Numbered from the stretch's first letter, positions 31,760 to 44,906 are shown. The stretch is 64,000 bases of DNA from Klebsiella planticola ATCC 33531 (GCF_000735435.1 NZ_JMPP01000019.1:1-64000); one strand, 5' to 3'. The notes: generated by a model not told the origin, from the sequence alone. Program-made: numbers and translations.

Positions 31760-33997
31760 ATGGTTGCGGTAAGAAGTGCACATTTAAATAAAGCTGGTGA
31801 ATTTGACCCGAAGAAATGGATCGCGAGTCTGGGAATTTCCAGCCAGCAGTCGTGTGAACGCTTAGCCGAAACCTGGGACTATTGTCGCGAGAAAACGCAG
31901 GGACATCCTCGAGCGGATCTGCTCTTATGGCGCGGCGTCGAGATGGTGGAAATCCTTTCTACGCTGAGCATGGATATCGATACGCTGCGGGCCGCGATGC
32001 TGTTCCCGCTGGCGGATGGCAATGTCGTCACCGAAGAGGTGATGCAGGAGAGCGTCGGTAAGTCCGTCGTGACATTGATTCACGGCGTGCGCGATATGGC
32101 GGCGATTCGCCAGCTTAAAGCCACCCATACCGACTCGGTCTCATCCGAGCAGGTCGATAATATTCGCCGCATGCTGCTTGCGATGGTCGACGACTTCCGC
32201 TGCGTGGTCATCAAGCTGGCTGAACGTATCGCCCACCTGCGGGAAGTCAAAGATGAGCCCGAAGATGAACGCGTGCTGGCGGCCAAAGAGTGCACCAATA
32301 TCTACGCCCCGCTGGCCAACCGTTTAGGCATTGGCCAACTGAAATGGGAGCTGGAAGATTATTGCTTCCGTTACCTGCATCCCGACGAATATAAGCGTAT
32401 TGCCAAACTGCTGCACGAGCGTCGCATCGATCGTGAACACTACATTGATGAGTTCGTCGGTCATCTGCGTTCAGAAATGAAAACCGAAGGCGTGAAGGCT
32501 GAAGTCTATGGCCGACCGAAGCACATCTACAGTATCTGGCGGAAAATGCAGAAAAAACACCTCACCTTTGATGAGCTGTTTGATGTGCGCGCGGTACGTA
32601 TTGTCGCGGAGCGCCTGCAGGACTGCTATGCCGCACTGGGGATAGTACACACTCACTATCGCCATCTGCCGGATGAGTTCGATGATTACGTTGCCAACCC
32701 AAAACCAAATGGCTATCAGTCGATTCATACCGTGGTGCTGGGGCCGGGCGGTAAAACGGTGGAGATCCAGATTCGTACCCGGCAGATGCATGAAGATGCG
32801 GAGCTGGGCGTCGCCGCGCACTGGAAGTACAAAGAAGGCGCCGGAGCGGCGGCAGGCGGCGGACGTGGCTATGAAGATCGTATCGCCTGGCTGCGTAAGC
32901 TGATCGCCTGGCAGGAAGAGATGGCCGACTCCGGCGAAATGCTCGATGAGGTGCGCAGCCAGGTCTTTGACGATCGGGTGTACGTCTTTACGCCAAAAGG
33001 CGATGTGGTCGATTTACCTGCCGGCTCCACGCCGCTCGACTTTGCCTACCATATCCATAGCGACGTCGGCCACCGCTGCATCGGCGCCAAAATCAGCGGG
33101 CGCATTGTCCCCTTTACCTATCAGCTGCAAATGGGCGATCAGATTGAAATCATTACCCAGAAACAGCCAAACCCTAGCCGCGACTGGCTGAACCCCAACC
33201 TCGGCTATGTCACGACCAGCCGCGGACGTTCCAAAATCCACGCCTGGTTCCGTAAGCAGGATCGCGACAAGAATATTCTCGCCGGGCGGCAGATTCTCGA
33301 TGATGAGCTTGAGCATCTGGGGATTAGCCTCAAGGAGGCAGAGAAGCATCTGCTGCCGCGCTACAACTTCAATGAGCTGGATGAGCTGCTGGCGGCCATT
33401 GGCGGCGGAGATATCCGCCTTAACCAGATGGTCAACTTCCTGCAGTCGCAGTTCAATAAGCCGAGCGCCGAAGAGCAGGATGCGGCGGCGTTGAAACAAC
33501 TGCAGCAGAAAACCTGGGCGCCGCAGAATCGCAGCAAAGATAACGGTCGCGTTGTGGTGGAGGGCGTGGGCAACCTGATGCACCACATCGCCCGCTGCTG
33601 TCAGCCGATTCCAGGCGACGAGATCGTCGGTTTCATCACCCAGGGGCGCGGAATTTCCGTTCACCGGGCGGACTGCGATCAGCTGGCTGAGCTGCAATCG
33701 CACGCCCCGGAGCGTATCGTTGACGCGGTCTGGGGAGAAAGCTACTCCGCGGGCTACTCGCTGGTCGTCCGCGTGGTGGCAAACGATCGTAGCGGCCTGC
33801 TGCGCGATATCACCACCATTCTGGCTAACGAAAAAGTAAACGTGCTTGGCGTAGCCAGCCGCAGTGACACCAAACAGCAGCTGGCTACCATCGATATGAA
33901 CATTGAAATCTACAACCTGCAGGTTCTCGGCCGCGTGCTCGGGAAACTGAATCAGGTTCCGGATGTGATTGATGCCCGCCGCCTGCACGGCGGCTAA
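31760..33997 (+). CDS. relA: (p)ppGpp synthetase RelA
   Basis: 745-aa ribosome-associated stringent factor making pppGpp and ppGpp from ATP and GTP/GDP when uncharged tRNA occupies the A site. The N-terminal hydrolase-like domain is degenerate as expected (FPLADG where active HD enzymes have HD). The synthetase region includes YGRPKHIYSIWRKM and PNGYQSIHTVV; a TGS domain (VYVFTPKGDVVDLPAGSTPLDFAYHIH), a zinc-finger-like segment (HHIARCCQPIPGDEI, HRADC) and a C-terminal ACT domain follow. Strong AGGAGA before ATG 31760. Intact. Confidence 0.97.
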   Translation: MVAVRSAHLNKAGEFDPKKWIASLGISSQQSCERLAETWDYCREKTQGHPRADLLLWRGVEMVEILSTLSMDIDTLRAAMLFPLADGNVVTEEVMQESVGKSVVTLIHGVRDMAAIRQLKATHTDSVSSEQVDNIRRMLLAMVDDFRCVVIKLAERIAHLREVKDEPEDERVLAAKECTNIYAPLANRLGIGQLKWELEDYCFRYLHPDEYKRIAKLLHERRIDREHYIDEFVGHLRSEMKTEGVKAEVYGRPKHIYSIWRKMQKKHLTFDELFDVRAVRIVAERLQDCYAALGIVHTHYRHLPDEFDDYVANPKPNGYQSIHTVVLGPGGKTVEIQIRTRQMHEDAELGVAAHWKYKEGAGAAAGGGRGYEDRIAWLRKLIAWQEEMADSGEMLDEVRSQVFDDRVYVFTPKGDVVDLPAGSTPLDFAYHIHSDVGHRCIGAKISGRIVPFTYQLQMGDQIEIITQKQPNPSRDWLNPNLGYVTTSRGRSKIHAWFRKQDRDKNILAGRQILDDELEHLGISLKEAEKHLLPRYNFNELDELLAAIGGGDIRLNQMVNFLQSQFNKPSAEEQDAAALKQLQQKTWAPQNRSKDNGRVVVEGVGNLMHHIARCCQPIPGDEIVGFITQGRGISVHRADCDQLAELQSHAPERIVDAVWGESYSAGYSLVVRVVANDRSGLLRDITTILANEKVNVLGVASRSDTKQQLATIDMNIEIYNLQVLGRVLGKLNQVPDVIDARRLHGG

Positions 33998-34018
33998 CTG
34001 CTTTTCCTCCCATGCTGA

Positions 34019-34045
34019 CCCTCTCTCCGATGGAGAGAGGGTTTT
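34019..34045 (+). terminator. relA terminator
   Basis: CCCTCTCTCC and GGAGAGAGGG form a perfect 10-bp stem around GAT, followed by TTTTGCG. It occupies the gap where mazEF is found in E. coli. Confidence 0.7.
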
Positions 34046-34134
34046 GCGCGTCGTTTCTCCGCGAACCTCGCTGATTTTTCCCCATGTTTTATCCGGGGAA
34101 GATAAATAAAACCAATATGTTGCAAGGAATCACT

Positions 34135-34926
34135 ATGACCCAAATCGATCGCCTGCTTGCCATTATGAAACGCCTGCGTGATCCGGAAAACGGCTGTCCG
34201 TGGGACAAAGAGCAGACCTTCGCCACCATCGCCCCGTATACCCTTGAAGAGACGTACGAAGTGCTGGATGCCATCGCCCGTGAAGATTTTGACGATCTGC
34301 GCGGAGAGCTGGGTGACCTGCTGTTTCAGGTGGTGTTCTACGCCCAGATGGCACAGGAAGAGGGCCGCTTCGCATTTGACGACATCTGTGCCGCCATCAG
34401 CGACAAGCTCGAGCGCCGTCATCCGCATATCTTCGGCGATGCTACTGCCGGCAATAGCGCCGAAGTGCTGGCGCGCTGGGAGCAAATAAAAAGCGCTGAG
34501 CGTGCGGAAAAGGCGCAGCATTCCGCGCTGGACGATATTCCGCACAGCCTGCCGGCGCTGATGCGCGCGCATAAAATTCAGCGTCGCTGCTCGGCAGTCG
34601 GCTTTGACTGGACCTCGCTCGGCCCGGTGCTGGATAAAGTGCATGAAGAGATCGATGAGGTCATGCACGAGGCGCAGCAGGCGGTCGTAGATGAAGCTAA
34701 ACTGGAGGAGGAAATGGGCGATCTGCTGTTCGCAACGGTCAATTTATCCCGCCATTTAGGGGTAAAAGCTGAAGTCGCCTTGCAGAAAGCGAACCTCAAA
34801 TTCGAACGTCGTTTCCGGGAAGTTGAACGAATTGTCGCCGCCCGCGGACTGGAGATGACCGGCGTAGACCTCGATATCATGGAAGAAGTGTGGCAAGAGG
34901 TAAAACGCCAGGAAACTGATCTCTAA
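34135..34926 (+). CDS. mazG: Nucleoside triphosphate pyrophosphohydrolase MazG
   Basis: 263-aa house-cleaning hydrolase converting NTPs to NMPs and PPi; in E. coli linked to lowering ppGpp. Two MazG domains are visible: EETYEVLDAI with GELGDLLFQVVFYAQMA (about residues 38-75), and HEEIDEVMHEAQ with EEEMGDLLFATVNLSRHL (about 172-210). The ATG at 34135 behind AAGGA fits homologues. It directly follows relA; the mazEF toxin-antitoxin pair usual in E. coli is absent. Confidence 0.95.
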   Translation: MTQIDRLLAIMKRLRDPENGCPWDKEQTFATIAPYTLEETYEVLDAIAREDFDDLRGELGDLLFQVVFYAQMAQEEGRFAFDDICAAISDKLERRHPHIFGDATAGNSAEVLARWEQIKSAERAEKAQHSALDDIPHSLPALMRAHKIQRRCSAVGFDWTSLGPVLDKVHEEIDEVMHEAQQAVVDEAKLEEEMGDLLFATVNLSRHLGVKAEVALQKANLKFERRFREVERIVAARGLEMTGVDLDIMEEVWQEVKRQETDL

Positions 34927-35068
34927 CGAAATTTTGCGATCAAGCGCTATTTGTGTGATTTTTTAAATGACAAGCGCTTGATTTGCGTCAAAAACATTTA
35001 CCCAAAAGGGGCTATTTTCTCACTCCTTATGTTTGTCATGACCTGGAAAGGAGACGGAGAATGAAAGT

Positions 35069-35097
35069 TTGTGGCGCTCGTCGTGTTCGGGTATACT
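35069..35097 (+). promoter_or_regulatory. Probable sigma-70 promoter of pyrG
   Basis: TTGTGG (35069-35074), a 17-bp spacer and TATACT (35092-35097) make a plausible promoter 50 bp upstream of the pyrG start in a 223-bp gap. The initial transcript would start in CTTTCCCGTCC. Confidence 0.5.
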
Positions 35098-35134
35098 ACT
35101 TTCCCGTCCTGGTTATTCCATCGTTTCACCCTAA

Positions 35135-38166
<3,032 letters not shown>

Positions 38167-38186
38167 GCCCGTCTTTCTCTGATATG

Positions 38187-38218
38187 AAAATGCCAGTCTT
38201 CGGACTGGCATTTTTTTT
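38187..38218 (+). terminator. eno terminator
   Basis: AAAATGCCAGTC and GACTGGCATTTT pair around a TTCG tetraloop, and the 3' arm runs into eight T. A textbook intrinsic terminator. Confidence 0.93.
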
Positions 38219-38246
38219 ACCCTCGCTTTTACCTTCGCGCCGATAA

Positions 38247-39356
38247 TTACTTAAAGTCGACCGCCATCTGCTGCGGAATCGAAAGCCCGCGGGTGGTCTG
38301 CACGCAGCGATCGATATAATCGGTAAAGCGCGGCGGCTTCGGCATGCCCATGCTGAGCAGCTTATCGTTGCTGAAGCGTACGTTAAGGGTAGCGAAGGCG
38401 CCATAGAGGCGCATGGCTTTGAGCATCAGACGTTCATTGCAGGGGCCGAAGATATCCTTCAGTTCGCGGCGCATCTTGACCAGCGCCTCATAGCTGACCT
38501 GCGCATACCTGTCGCCGACGGGCACCTGCTCCAGCGCAGAGGCCATGGCGCGATCGATCTCCGCGAATTTCACGCTATTTTCTTCACCTGCCGAAATATG
38601 CACGACTTCCCCCTGCGCAAGCTGGTTATCAAGCAGCATCATCAGCGCATCGGCGCAATAGTCGACCGGAATCACATCGATCCGGTCTTCCATTGAGCAG
38701 AGGAATTTTTGCAGCATTAAACCCATGCTGAATACCCAGAAGATACTGCTGGAGGGCTGACAGCCGTGATGAGTATGGCCCACCACAATCGAGGGACGGG
38801 CAATCGTCAACGGAAGCGTCGGGCAGGTCTGCTGCATCAGCTGCTCGATTGTTGATTTAGAGTGGGTGTATTCGACAAGGTGTTCGGCACGCTCGCGAAA
38901 CTCGGCGCTTTCCGCGACCAGAGAATCGGGCTCAGGGGAACATGACATGGCCGTACCCACATGCAGGAAGCGCTGTAGTCCGGCAACCCGGGACATACGC
39001 TGGGCAAACTGCAGAGTGCCTTCCACGTTCACCTTCCAGATGAGCGGGTTATTGCCAAAGGAGGCGACAGCCGCGCAGTTGAGCACGTGAGTCACCTGCT
39101 CCAGACGTGGGTCGCAGAGGAATTCTGCGGGGTTAGCCAAATCGCCCGCGAGAATATGTTGCGTGCCCAGCGCCGCCAGTTTCTCCTCAGAGACATTGAA
39201 CTTGCGCATGTTTTCTTTGACCCGGGCAAGCGCCGCGTCATCATTATCGGCTCGAACTAAAAGCAGCAGATTCATCCCGTTATTTTGGTTCAGGATATTC
39301 TCTAAAACCGCTCCCCCCAGAAAACCGGTAACGCCTGTAATTAATAATGTATTCAT
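38247..39356 (-). CDS. SDR-family thioester-reductase-like oxidoreductase
   Basis: 369-aa NAD(P)-dependent extended SDR of the male-sterility/thioester reductase (NAD_binding_4) type. The cofactor motif GVTGFLGGAV is at residues 8-17, LLLLVR follows, and the catalytic YxxxK is YTHSK near residue 165. Relatives reduce acyl thioesters or modify nucleotide sugars; nothing nearby fixes the substrate. No carrier protein or adenylation gene is adjacent. It is a single gene inserted between eno and queE, absent from that place in E. coli K-12. Start has only a weak Shine-Dalgarno (GAGACGG). Confidence 0.7.
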   Translation of the reverse strand: MNTLLITGVTGFLGGAVLENILNQNNGMNLLLLVRADNDDAALARVKENMRKFNVSEEKLAALGTQHILAGDLANPAEFLCDPRLEQVTHVLNCAAVASFGNNPLIWKVNVEGTLQFAQRMSRVAGLQRFLHVGTAMSCSPEPDSLVAESAEFRERAEHLVEYTHSKSTIEQLMQQTCPTLPLTIARPSIVVGHTHHGCQPSSSIFWVFSMGLMLQKFLCSMEDRIDVIPVDYCADALMMLLDNQLAQGEVVHISAGEENSVKFAEIDRAMASALEQVPVGDRYAQVSYEALVKMRRELKDIFGPCNERLMLKAMRLYGAFATLNVRFSNDKLLSMGMPKPPRFTDYIDRCVQTTRGLSIPQQMAVDFK

Positions 39357-39868
39357 GAACGCCGTCTCATCATGGTTGGTCGGCTGGATTCTAGGCGGCT
39401 GAAACTAAACGGTGAGTCAATGGAAAATGGCGAGCCGGAAGGCTTTCTTAAGCCAGAATTAAGGTTACGAACGGGCGTGAATAGCATTGGACATCTGCGG
39501 AGTGAGGAAGATTCTGTTTTTCATGTTTCCATTTGTACATATATGATTTTTATAGTTATTGTTATATTCTGAATGGTGTTGTCATCGTTGTTTAAAGGTA
39601 ATTTTAAACATATTTAGTTACATCAAAAGTCGCCGTATAAAAAACGTAATACATGCAGAAATAAGTCGAGGCGATTTATTTCTCCCGTCGCTGAAGGTCT
39701 TTAAAGGCAGCGGGAAATAAAGCGGAAGAGATCGTTTGGTATTGCTCAACAGGCTATAATCTTAGTCTGATTTCAGCAACAACAGCGCGTTGATAATCGC
39801 CGCTGAGGACAAGACCTCGGCCGCTAAATCTGCGATAATGCGCGTTTCGAACCTAAACAGAGATGATT
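39357..39868. promoter_or_regulatory. AT-rich gap before queE
   Basis: 512 bp between divergent genes, clearly more AT-rich than its surroundings around 39510-39660. TATAAT at 39755-39760 is a good -10 candidate for queE with no clear -35. No gene or known RNA is recognised; the low GC suggests acquired or relic DNA along with the SDR gene. Confidence 0.35.
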
Positions 39869-40540
39869 ATGCAGTACCCGATTAACGAGATGTTCCAGAC
39901 CTTGCAAGGCGAGGGTTACTTCACCGGCGTGCCTGCCATTTTTATTCGTCTGCAGGGATGCCCGGTTGGTTGCGCCTGGTGCGATACCAAACATACCTGG
40001 GATAAGCTTGCGGATCGGGAAGTGTCGCTGTTTAGTATTCTGGCGAAAACCAAAGAGAGTGATAAATGGGGCCCGGCAAGCGGCGAAGACCTGCTGGCGA
40101 TCATCGGGCGTCAGGACTGGACCGCACGTCACGTGGTCATCACCGGCGGCGAACCCTGCATCCACGATTTAACCCCGCTGACCACGCTGCTGGAGCAGAA
40201 CGGATTCAGCTGCCAGATTGAAACCAGCGGTACCCATGAAGTGCGCTGCAGCCCCAATACCTGGGTGACGGTATCGCCAAAGGTCAATATGCGCGGTGGC
40301 TATGATGTGCTGTCGCAAGCCCTGCTGCGTGCGGATGAAATTAAGCATCCGGTAGGGCGCGTGCGGGATATCGAAGCGCTGGATGAACTGCTGGAAACGC
40401 TGAGCGATGAAAAACCGCGCATCATCGCCCTGCAGCCCATCAGTCAGAAAGACGACGCCACGCGTCTGTGTATCGAGACCTGTATTGCCCGTAACTGGCG
40501 GTTATCGATGCAGACGCATAAATATCTGAACATTGCCTGA
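39869..40540 (+). CDS. queE: 7-carboxy-7-deazaguanine synthase QueE
   Basis: 223-aa radical-SAM enzyme converting 6-carboxy-tetrahydropterin to 7-carboxy-7-deazaguanine in queuosine synthesis. The cluster cysteines lie in RLQGCPVGCAWCDTKHTW and the SAM-binding glycine motif in VVITGGEPC. The ATG at 39869 gives the E. coli N terminus (MQYPINEMFQTLQGEG); an ATG 6 bases earlier is also possible. Convergent with queD, the preceding enzyme. Confidence 0.95.
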   Translation: MQYPINEMFQTLQGEGYFTGVPAIFIRLQGCPVGCAWCDTKHTWDKLADREVSLFSILAKTKESDKWGPASGEDLLAIIGRQDWTARHVVITGGEPCIHDLTPLTTLLEQNGFSCQIETSGTHEVRCSPNTWVTVSPKVNMRGGYDVLSQALLRADEIKHPVGRVRDIEALDELLETLSDEKPRIIALQPISQKDDATRLCIETCIARNWRLSMQTHKYLNIA

Positions 40541-40543
40541 TAA

Positions 40544-40577
40544 AAAGGCCCGGTCGCAGGCTGCGCACCGGGCCTTT
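40544..40577. terminator. Bidirectional terminator between queE and queD
   Basis: AAAGGCCCGGT and ACCGGGCCTTT pair perfectly; CGCAG/CTGCG inside can extend the structure. A-run on one side and T-run on the other let it serve both convergent genes. Confidence 0.85.
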
Positions 40578-40617
40578 CTGTTCTGCGGCCAGGAAACGTC
40601 CGCTCCCGGCCAGCGCA

Positions 40618-40980
40618 TCATTCGCCGCGATAGATACAGCCTGCGGTACAGGTCTCTTTGATCATTACGGCGCTCAGCAGCGGCACCAGCGGTTTCATCT
40701 GCTGCCAAATCCACTTCGCCAGCACTTCGCTGGTTGGGTTTTCCAGACCAGGAATATCGTTCAGATAGTAGTGATCCAGGCGATCGTAGGTCGGTTTAAA
40801 CGCGGCCTTGAGCTCGGCAAAATCCATGATCCAGCCCGTGTGGGGATCGACTTCACCGGTAATCTCCAGGCGCACCATAAAAGAGTGGCCGTGCAGGCGA
40901 CCGCACTTATGACCTTCCGGTACGTGAGGCAGGTGATGGGCGGCTTCGAAGGTGAAATCTTTAAACAGGGTGGTGGACAT
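40618..40980 (-). CDS. queD: 6-carboxy-5,6,7,8-tetrahydropterin synthase QueD
   Basis: 120-aa T-fold enzyme turning 7,8-dihydroneopterin triphosphate into 6-carboxy-tetrahydropterin, the step before QueE. Zinc histidines and the active cysteine are in [34 protein letters not shown] and the C-terminal [12 protein letters not shown] are usual. Its leader contains a terminator-like hairpin (41000-41037). Confidence 0.95.
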   Translation of the reverse strand: MSTTLFKDFTFEAAHHLPHVPEGHKCGRLHGHSFMVRLEITGEVDPHTGWIMDFAELKAAFKPTYDRLDHYYLNDIPGLENPTSEVLAKWIWQQMKPLVPLLSAVMIKETCTAGCIYRGE

Positions 40981-40999
40981 CTTTTACTCTCAATAAGAC

Positions 41000-41037
41000 A
41001 AAAAAACCGCCGTAGGGTACCGGAAAGCGGTTTTTTT
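41000..41037. terminator. Terminator-like hairpin in the queD leader
   Basis: AAAAAAACCGC and GCGGTTTTTTT form a perfect 11-bp stem with a 16-base loop. Only 19 bases separate it from the queD start, and no gene ends here on either strand. A minus-strand transcript for queD must cross it and would meet seven U right after the stem, so it may be an attenuator. It does not match the preQ1-I riboswitch pattern that I know. Confidence 0.6.
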
Positions 41038-41040
41038 ATC

Positions 41041-41299
41041 ATTAACTAAAACGGCCCTGGGCGAAATATCGACGTATTTGCCCACGGGTAACGTAATATC
41101 CTTTTTAATTTCATAGAGTTGATTAATCGTTTTTGTTGTTAATAACTATAACTAAAACAGGTTAGTCCATTTGGTTATTTGTTATTTCCATCCCTTCTTT
41201 AATTGTTACTATCAGCGCCGTTAACCTTACATTCTCTTCTGTTTTTGCCGCGCTGACAGGGTGCGAATAACAGCTTTGCTTACTGGAACATAACGACGC
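41041..41299 (+). promoter_or_regulatory. cysJIH promoter region with CysB-like sequence
   Basis: The AT-rich stretch around 41140-41195 (AACTAAAACAGG, TTGGTTATTTGTTATTTCC) resembles the CysB-binding region known upstream of cysJIH in E. coli and Salmonella. CysB with N-acetylserine activates under sulfur limitation. Exact operator limits are inferred. Confidence 0.5.
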
Positions 41300-43099
41300 A
41301 TGACGACACAGGCCCCACCTTCCAATTTGCTCCCGCTGAACCCGGAGCAACTGGCGCGCCTTCAGGCGGCCACGACAGACTTCACCCCGACTCAGCTTGC
41401 CTGGGTTTCGGGCTACTTTTGGGGCGTGCTGAATCAGCACTCCGGCGCGGCAACAGCGGTTCCTGCTCAGGCTGCAGAAATGCCGGGCATTACGCTGATT
41501 TCAGCATCGCAAACCGGCAACGCACGCCGCGTGGCTGAAGCGCTGCGTGACGATCTGATCGCCGCGCAGCTGAACGTGAAACTGGTGAACGCAGGCGACT
41601 ATAAATTCAAACAAATTGCCTCCGAAAAGCTGCTGGTTATCGTGACGTCGACGCAAGGTGAGGGCGAGTCGCCGGAAGAGGCCGTTGCGCTGCATAAATT
41701 CCTGTTTTCCAAAAAAGCGCCGAAGCTTGAGGGTACCGCCTTTGCGGTATTTGGCTTAGGCGATACCTCTTACGAATTCTTCTGCCAGTCCGGGAAAGAC
41801 TTTGACAGTCGTCTGGCTGAACTGGGCGGGGAGCGTCTGCTGGATCGCGTTGATGCAGACGTCGAGTACCAGCCTGCGGCGGCGGAATGGCGCGCGCGGG
41901 TTGTTGAAGTATTGAAATCCCGTGCCCCCGTTGCGGCTCCGGCCCAGGGAGCGACGAGCGGGGCGGTGAATGACATTCACTCCAGCCCGTATACCAAAGA
42001 AGCGCCGCTGACGGCGACACTGGCGGTGAATCAGAAAATTACCGGCCGCGATTCTGAAAAAGATGTGCGTCATATTGAAATCGACCTCGCTGACTCCGGG
42101 CTGCGTTATCAGCCGGGCGATGCGCTGGGCGTCTGGTATCAGAACGATCCGGCTCTGGTGAAAGAGCTGGTTGAGCTGCTGTGGCTGAAGGGTGATGAGC
42201 CGGTCACGGTTGACGGCAAAACCCTGCCGCTGGCGGAAGCGCTGGAATGGCATTTCGAGTTAACGGTTAATACCGCTAACATCGTTGAGAATTACGCCAC
42301 CTTAACCCGCAGCGAAACCCTGCTGCCGCTGGTCGGCGATAAAGCGCAGCTCCAGCAATACGCCGCGACCACGCCGATTGTCGATATGGTGCGTTTCTCT
42401 CCGGCGCAGCTGGATGCCGACGCGTTAATTGGCCTGCTGCGTCCGCTGACCCCGCGTCTCTACTCCATTGCCTCATCGCAGGCGGAAGTAGAAAGCGAAG
42501 TCCATATCACCGTGGGCGCCGTTCGCTACGACATCGAAGGCCGCGCCCGCGCCGGCGGTGCGTCCAGTTTCCTGGCTGACCGCGTCGAAGAAGATGGCGA
42601 AGTTCGCGTCTTTATTGAACACAACGACAACTTCCGCCTGCCTGCTAATCCGCAGACGCCGGTGATCATGATTGGCCCCGGTACCGGCATCGCGCCGTTC
42701 CGTGCCTTCATGCAGCAGCGTGCGGCGGACGGCGCGGAAGGCAAGAACTGGCTGTTCTTCGGCAACCCGCACTTTACGGAAGATTTTCTCTATCAGGTGG
42801 AGTGGCAGCGCTATATCAAAGAAGGCGTGCTGAGCCGTATCGACCTGGCCTGGTCCCGCGATCAACAACAAAAAGTCTATGTTCAGGACAAGCTGCGCGA
42901 GCAGGGGGCCGAACTGTGGCGCTGGATTAATGACGGTGCCCATATTTATGTCTGCGGCGATGCCAATCGTATGGCGAAAGACGTTGAGCAGACGTTACTG
43001 GACGTGATTGCCGAATTCGGCGCGATGGACGCCGAAGCGGCGGACGAATTTTTAAGTGAGCTGCGCGTTGAGCGCCGTTATCAGCGAGATGTCTACTAA
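41300..43099 (+). CDS. cysJ: NADPH-sulfite reductase flavoprotein alpha subunit CysJ
   Basis: 599-aa diflavin reductase passing electrons from NADPH through FAD and FMN to CysI. The flavodoxin domain (about residues 64-200) has [19 protein letters not shown] and [12 protein letters not shown]; the FAD part has RLYSIASS and [17 protein letters not shown]; the NADPH part has [16 protein letters not shown] and the C-terminal YQRDVY. Length equals E. coli. Its stop overlaps the cysI start (TAATG). Confidence 0.97.
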   Translation: MTTQAPPSNLLPLNPEQLARLQAATTDFTPTQLAWVSGYFWGVLNQHSGAATAVPAQAAEMPGITLISASQTGNARRVAEALRDDLIAAQLNVKLVNAGDYKFKQIASEKLLVIVTSTQGEGESPEEAVALHKFLFSKKAPKLEGTAFAVFGLGDTSYEFFCQSGKDFDSRLAELGGERLLDRVDADVEYQPAAAEWRARVVEVLKSRAPVAAPAQGATSGAVNDIHSSPYTKEAPLTATLAVNQKITGRDSEKDVRHIEIDLADSGLRYQPGDALGVWYQNDPALVKELVELLWLKGDEPVTVDGKTLPLAEALEWHFELTVNTANIVENYATLTRSETLLPLVGDKAQLQQYAATTPIVDMVRFSPAQLDADALIGLLRPLTPRLYSIASSQAEVESEVHITVGAVRYDIEGRARAGGASSFLADRVEEDGEVRVFIEHNDNFRLPANPQTPVIMIGPGTGIAPFRAFMQQRAADGAEGKNWLFFGNPHFTEDFLYQVEWQRYIKEGVLSRIDLAWSRDQQQKVYVQDKLREQGAELWRWINDGAHIYVCGDANRMAKDVEQTLLDVIAEFGAMDAEAADEFLSELRVERRYQRDVY

Positions 43100-44811
43100 T
43101 GAGCGAAAAACACCCCGGCCCTCTGGTGGTCGAAGGCAAACTGGTTGATGCCGAACGGCTGAAGCTTGAGAGCAATTTCCTGCGCGGCACCATTAAAGAA
43201 GATTTGCAGGATGGCCTGACTGGCGGTTTCAACGGCGATAACTTTTTGCTGATCCGCTTCCACGGCATGTATCAGCAGGATGACCGTGATATCCGCGCCG
43301 AGCGCGCGGCGCAGAAACTCGAACCGCGCCATGCGATGATGCTGCGCTGCCGCCTGCCGGGCGGGGTCATCACCACTAAACAGTGGCAGGCGATTGATAA
43401 ATTTGCCGGTGAGAACACCATTTACGGCAGCATCCGTCTGACTAACCGACAGACCTTCCAGTTTCACGGTATTCTGAAAAAGAACGTGAAACCGGCCCAT
43501 GAAATGCTGCACGACGTGGGGCTGGACGCGCTGGCGACCGCTAACGACGTGAACCGTAACGTGCTGTGCACGTCTAACCCGAACGAGTCTCAGCTCCATA
43601 CCGAAGCCTACGAGTGGGCGAAAAAGATCTCCGAACATCTGCTGCCGCGTACCCGCGCCTATGCGGAGATCTGGCTCGATCAGAAGAAGGTCGCCACCAC
43701 CGATGAAGAACCGATCCTCGGCCAGACCTACCTGCCGCGTAAGTTCAAAACCACCGTGGTGATCCCGCCGCAGAACGACATCGATCTGCACGCCAACGAC
43801 ATGAACTTTGTAGCGATTGCCGAAAACGGCAAGCTGGTGGGCTTTAACCTGCTGGTGGGCGGCGGGTTGTCGATTGAACACGGCAACAAGAAAACCTACG
43901 CCCGTACGGCGAGCGAGTTTGGCTATCTGCCGCTGGAGCACACGCTGGCGGTCGCGGAAGCGGTCGTCACCACCCAGCGCGACTGGGGCAACCGTACCGA
44001 CCGTAAAAATGCGAAAACCAAATATACTCTTGAGCGCGTCGGCGTCGAGACCTTCAAGGCCGAAGTGGAGCGTCGGGCGGGGATCAAGTTTGAACCGATC
44101 CGTCCGTATGAGTTCACCGGTCGCGGCGATCGCATCGGCTGGGTCAAAGGGATCGACAAAAAATGGCATCTGACGCTGTTTATTGAAAACGGACGTATTC
44201 TTGATTATCCCGGCCGGCCGCTGAAAACCGGTCTGCTGGAGATCGCAAAGATCCATCAGGGCGAGTTCCGTATTACGGCGAACCAGAACCTGATTATTGC
44301 CGGCGTACCGGAGACGGAAAAGGCGCGGATTGAAAAACTGGCGCGCGACCACGGTCTGATGAATGCGGTCACCCCGCAGCGTGAAAACTCGATGGCCTGC
44401 GTCTCCTTCCCGACCTGTCCGCTGGCGATGGCCGAAGCAGAACGCTTCCTGCCGTCGTTTATTGATAAGGTCGACGGGATCATGGGCAAGCACGGCGTGA
44501 GCGATGAGCATATCGTGACGCGCGTGACCGGCTGCCCGAACGGCTGCGGTCGTGCGATGCTGGCAGAAGTCGGGCTGGTGGGCAAAGCGCCGGGTCGCTA
44601 CAACCTGCATCTTGGCGGTAACCGCAGCGGGACGCGTATTCCACGGATGTATCGCGAGAACATTACCGAGTCGGAGATTCTCGACTCGATCGACGAACTG
44701 GTAGGGCGCTGGGCGAAAGAGCGCGAAGCGGGTGAAGGCTTCGGCGACTTTACGGTGCGTGCGGGCATCATTCGCCCGGTGCTCGACCCAGCCCGTGATT
44801 TCTGGGAATAG
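43099..44811 (+). CDS. cysI: Sulfite reductase hemoprotein beta subunit CysI
   Basis: 570-aa siroheme/[4Fe-4S] subunit reducing sulfite to sulfide by six electrons. The cofactor cysteines are in [17 protein letters not shown] and [12 protein letters not shown] near residues 434-483. [15 protein letters not shown] and [14 protein letters not shown] are other signatures. Needs siroheme, for which a second cysG lies downstream. Co-transcribed with cysJ and cysH, with REP sequence before cysH. Confidence 0.97.
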   Translation: MSEKHPGPLVVEGKLVDAERLKLESNFLRGTIKEDLQDGLTGGFNGDNFLLIRFHGMYQQDDRDIRAERAAQKLEPRHAMMLRCRLPGGVITTKQWQAIDKFAGENTIYGSIRLTNRQTFQFHGILKKNVKPAHEMLHDVGLDALATANDVNRNVLCTSNPNESQLHTEAYEWAKKISEHLLPRTRAYAEIWLDQKKVATTDEEPILGQTYLPRKFKTTVVIPPQNDIDLHANDMNFVAIAENGKLVGFNLLVGGGLSIEHGNKKTYARTASEFGYLPLEHTLAVAEAVVTTQRDWGNRTDRKNAKTKYTLERVGVETFKAEVERRAGIKFEPIRPYEFTGRGDRIGWVKGIDKKWHLTLFIENGRILDYPGRPLKTGLLEIAKIHQGEFRITANQNLIIAGVPETEKARIEKLARDHGLMNAVTPQRENSMACVSFPTCPLAMAEAERFLPSFIDKVDGIMGKHGVSDEHIVTRVTGCPNGCGRAMLAEVGLVGKAPGRYNLHLGGNRSGTRIPRMYRENITESEILDSIDELVGRWAKEREAGEGFGDFTVRAGIIRPVLDPARDFWE

Positions 44812-44885
44812 CCCGGCATCGCCCGGTAGCGCTAAGCTTATCGGGTACTGGTTTTGTAGGCCGGGCACACGCAGTACGCCCGGCA
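44812..44885. repeat. REP/BIME element between cysI and cysH
   Basis: Two opposed REP-like units: CCCGGTAGCGCTAAGCTTATCGGG at about 44822-44845 and TGTAGGCCGGGC...GCCCGGCA at 44855-44885 (stem GCCGGGC/GCCCGGC). Such intergenic REP pairs commonly protect upstream mRNA from 3' exonucleases; here they would favour cysJI over cysH. Confidence 0.7.
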
Positions 44886-44906
44886 AAACAGACAAATGAG
44901 GTCTTT

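Noticed and set aside
38247-39356. UDP-sugar epimerase assignment for the SDR gene
   Set aside because: N-terminal and middle motifs fit the thioester/acyl reductase branch better, and no polysaccharide genes are adjacent.
41000-41037. preQ1-I riboswitch in the queD leader
   Set aside because: The characteristic pseudoknot pattern of preQ1-I aptamers is not seen; only a terminator hairpin is evident.
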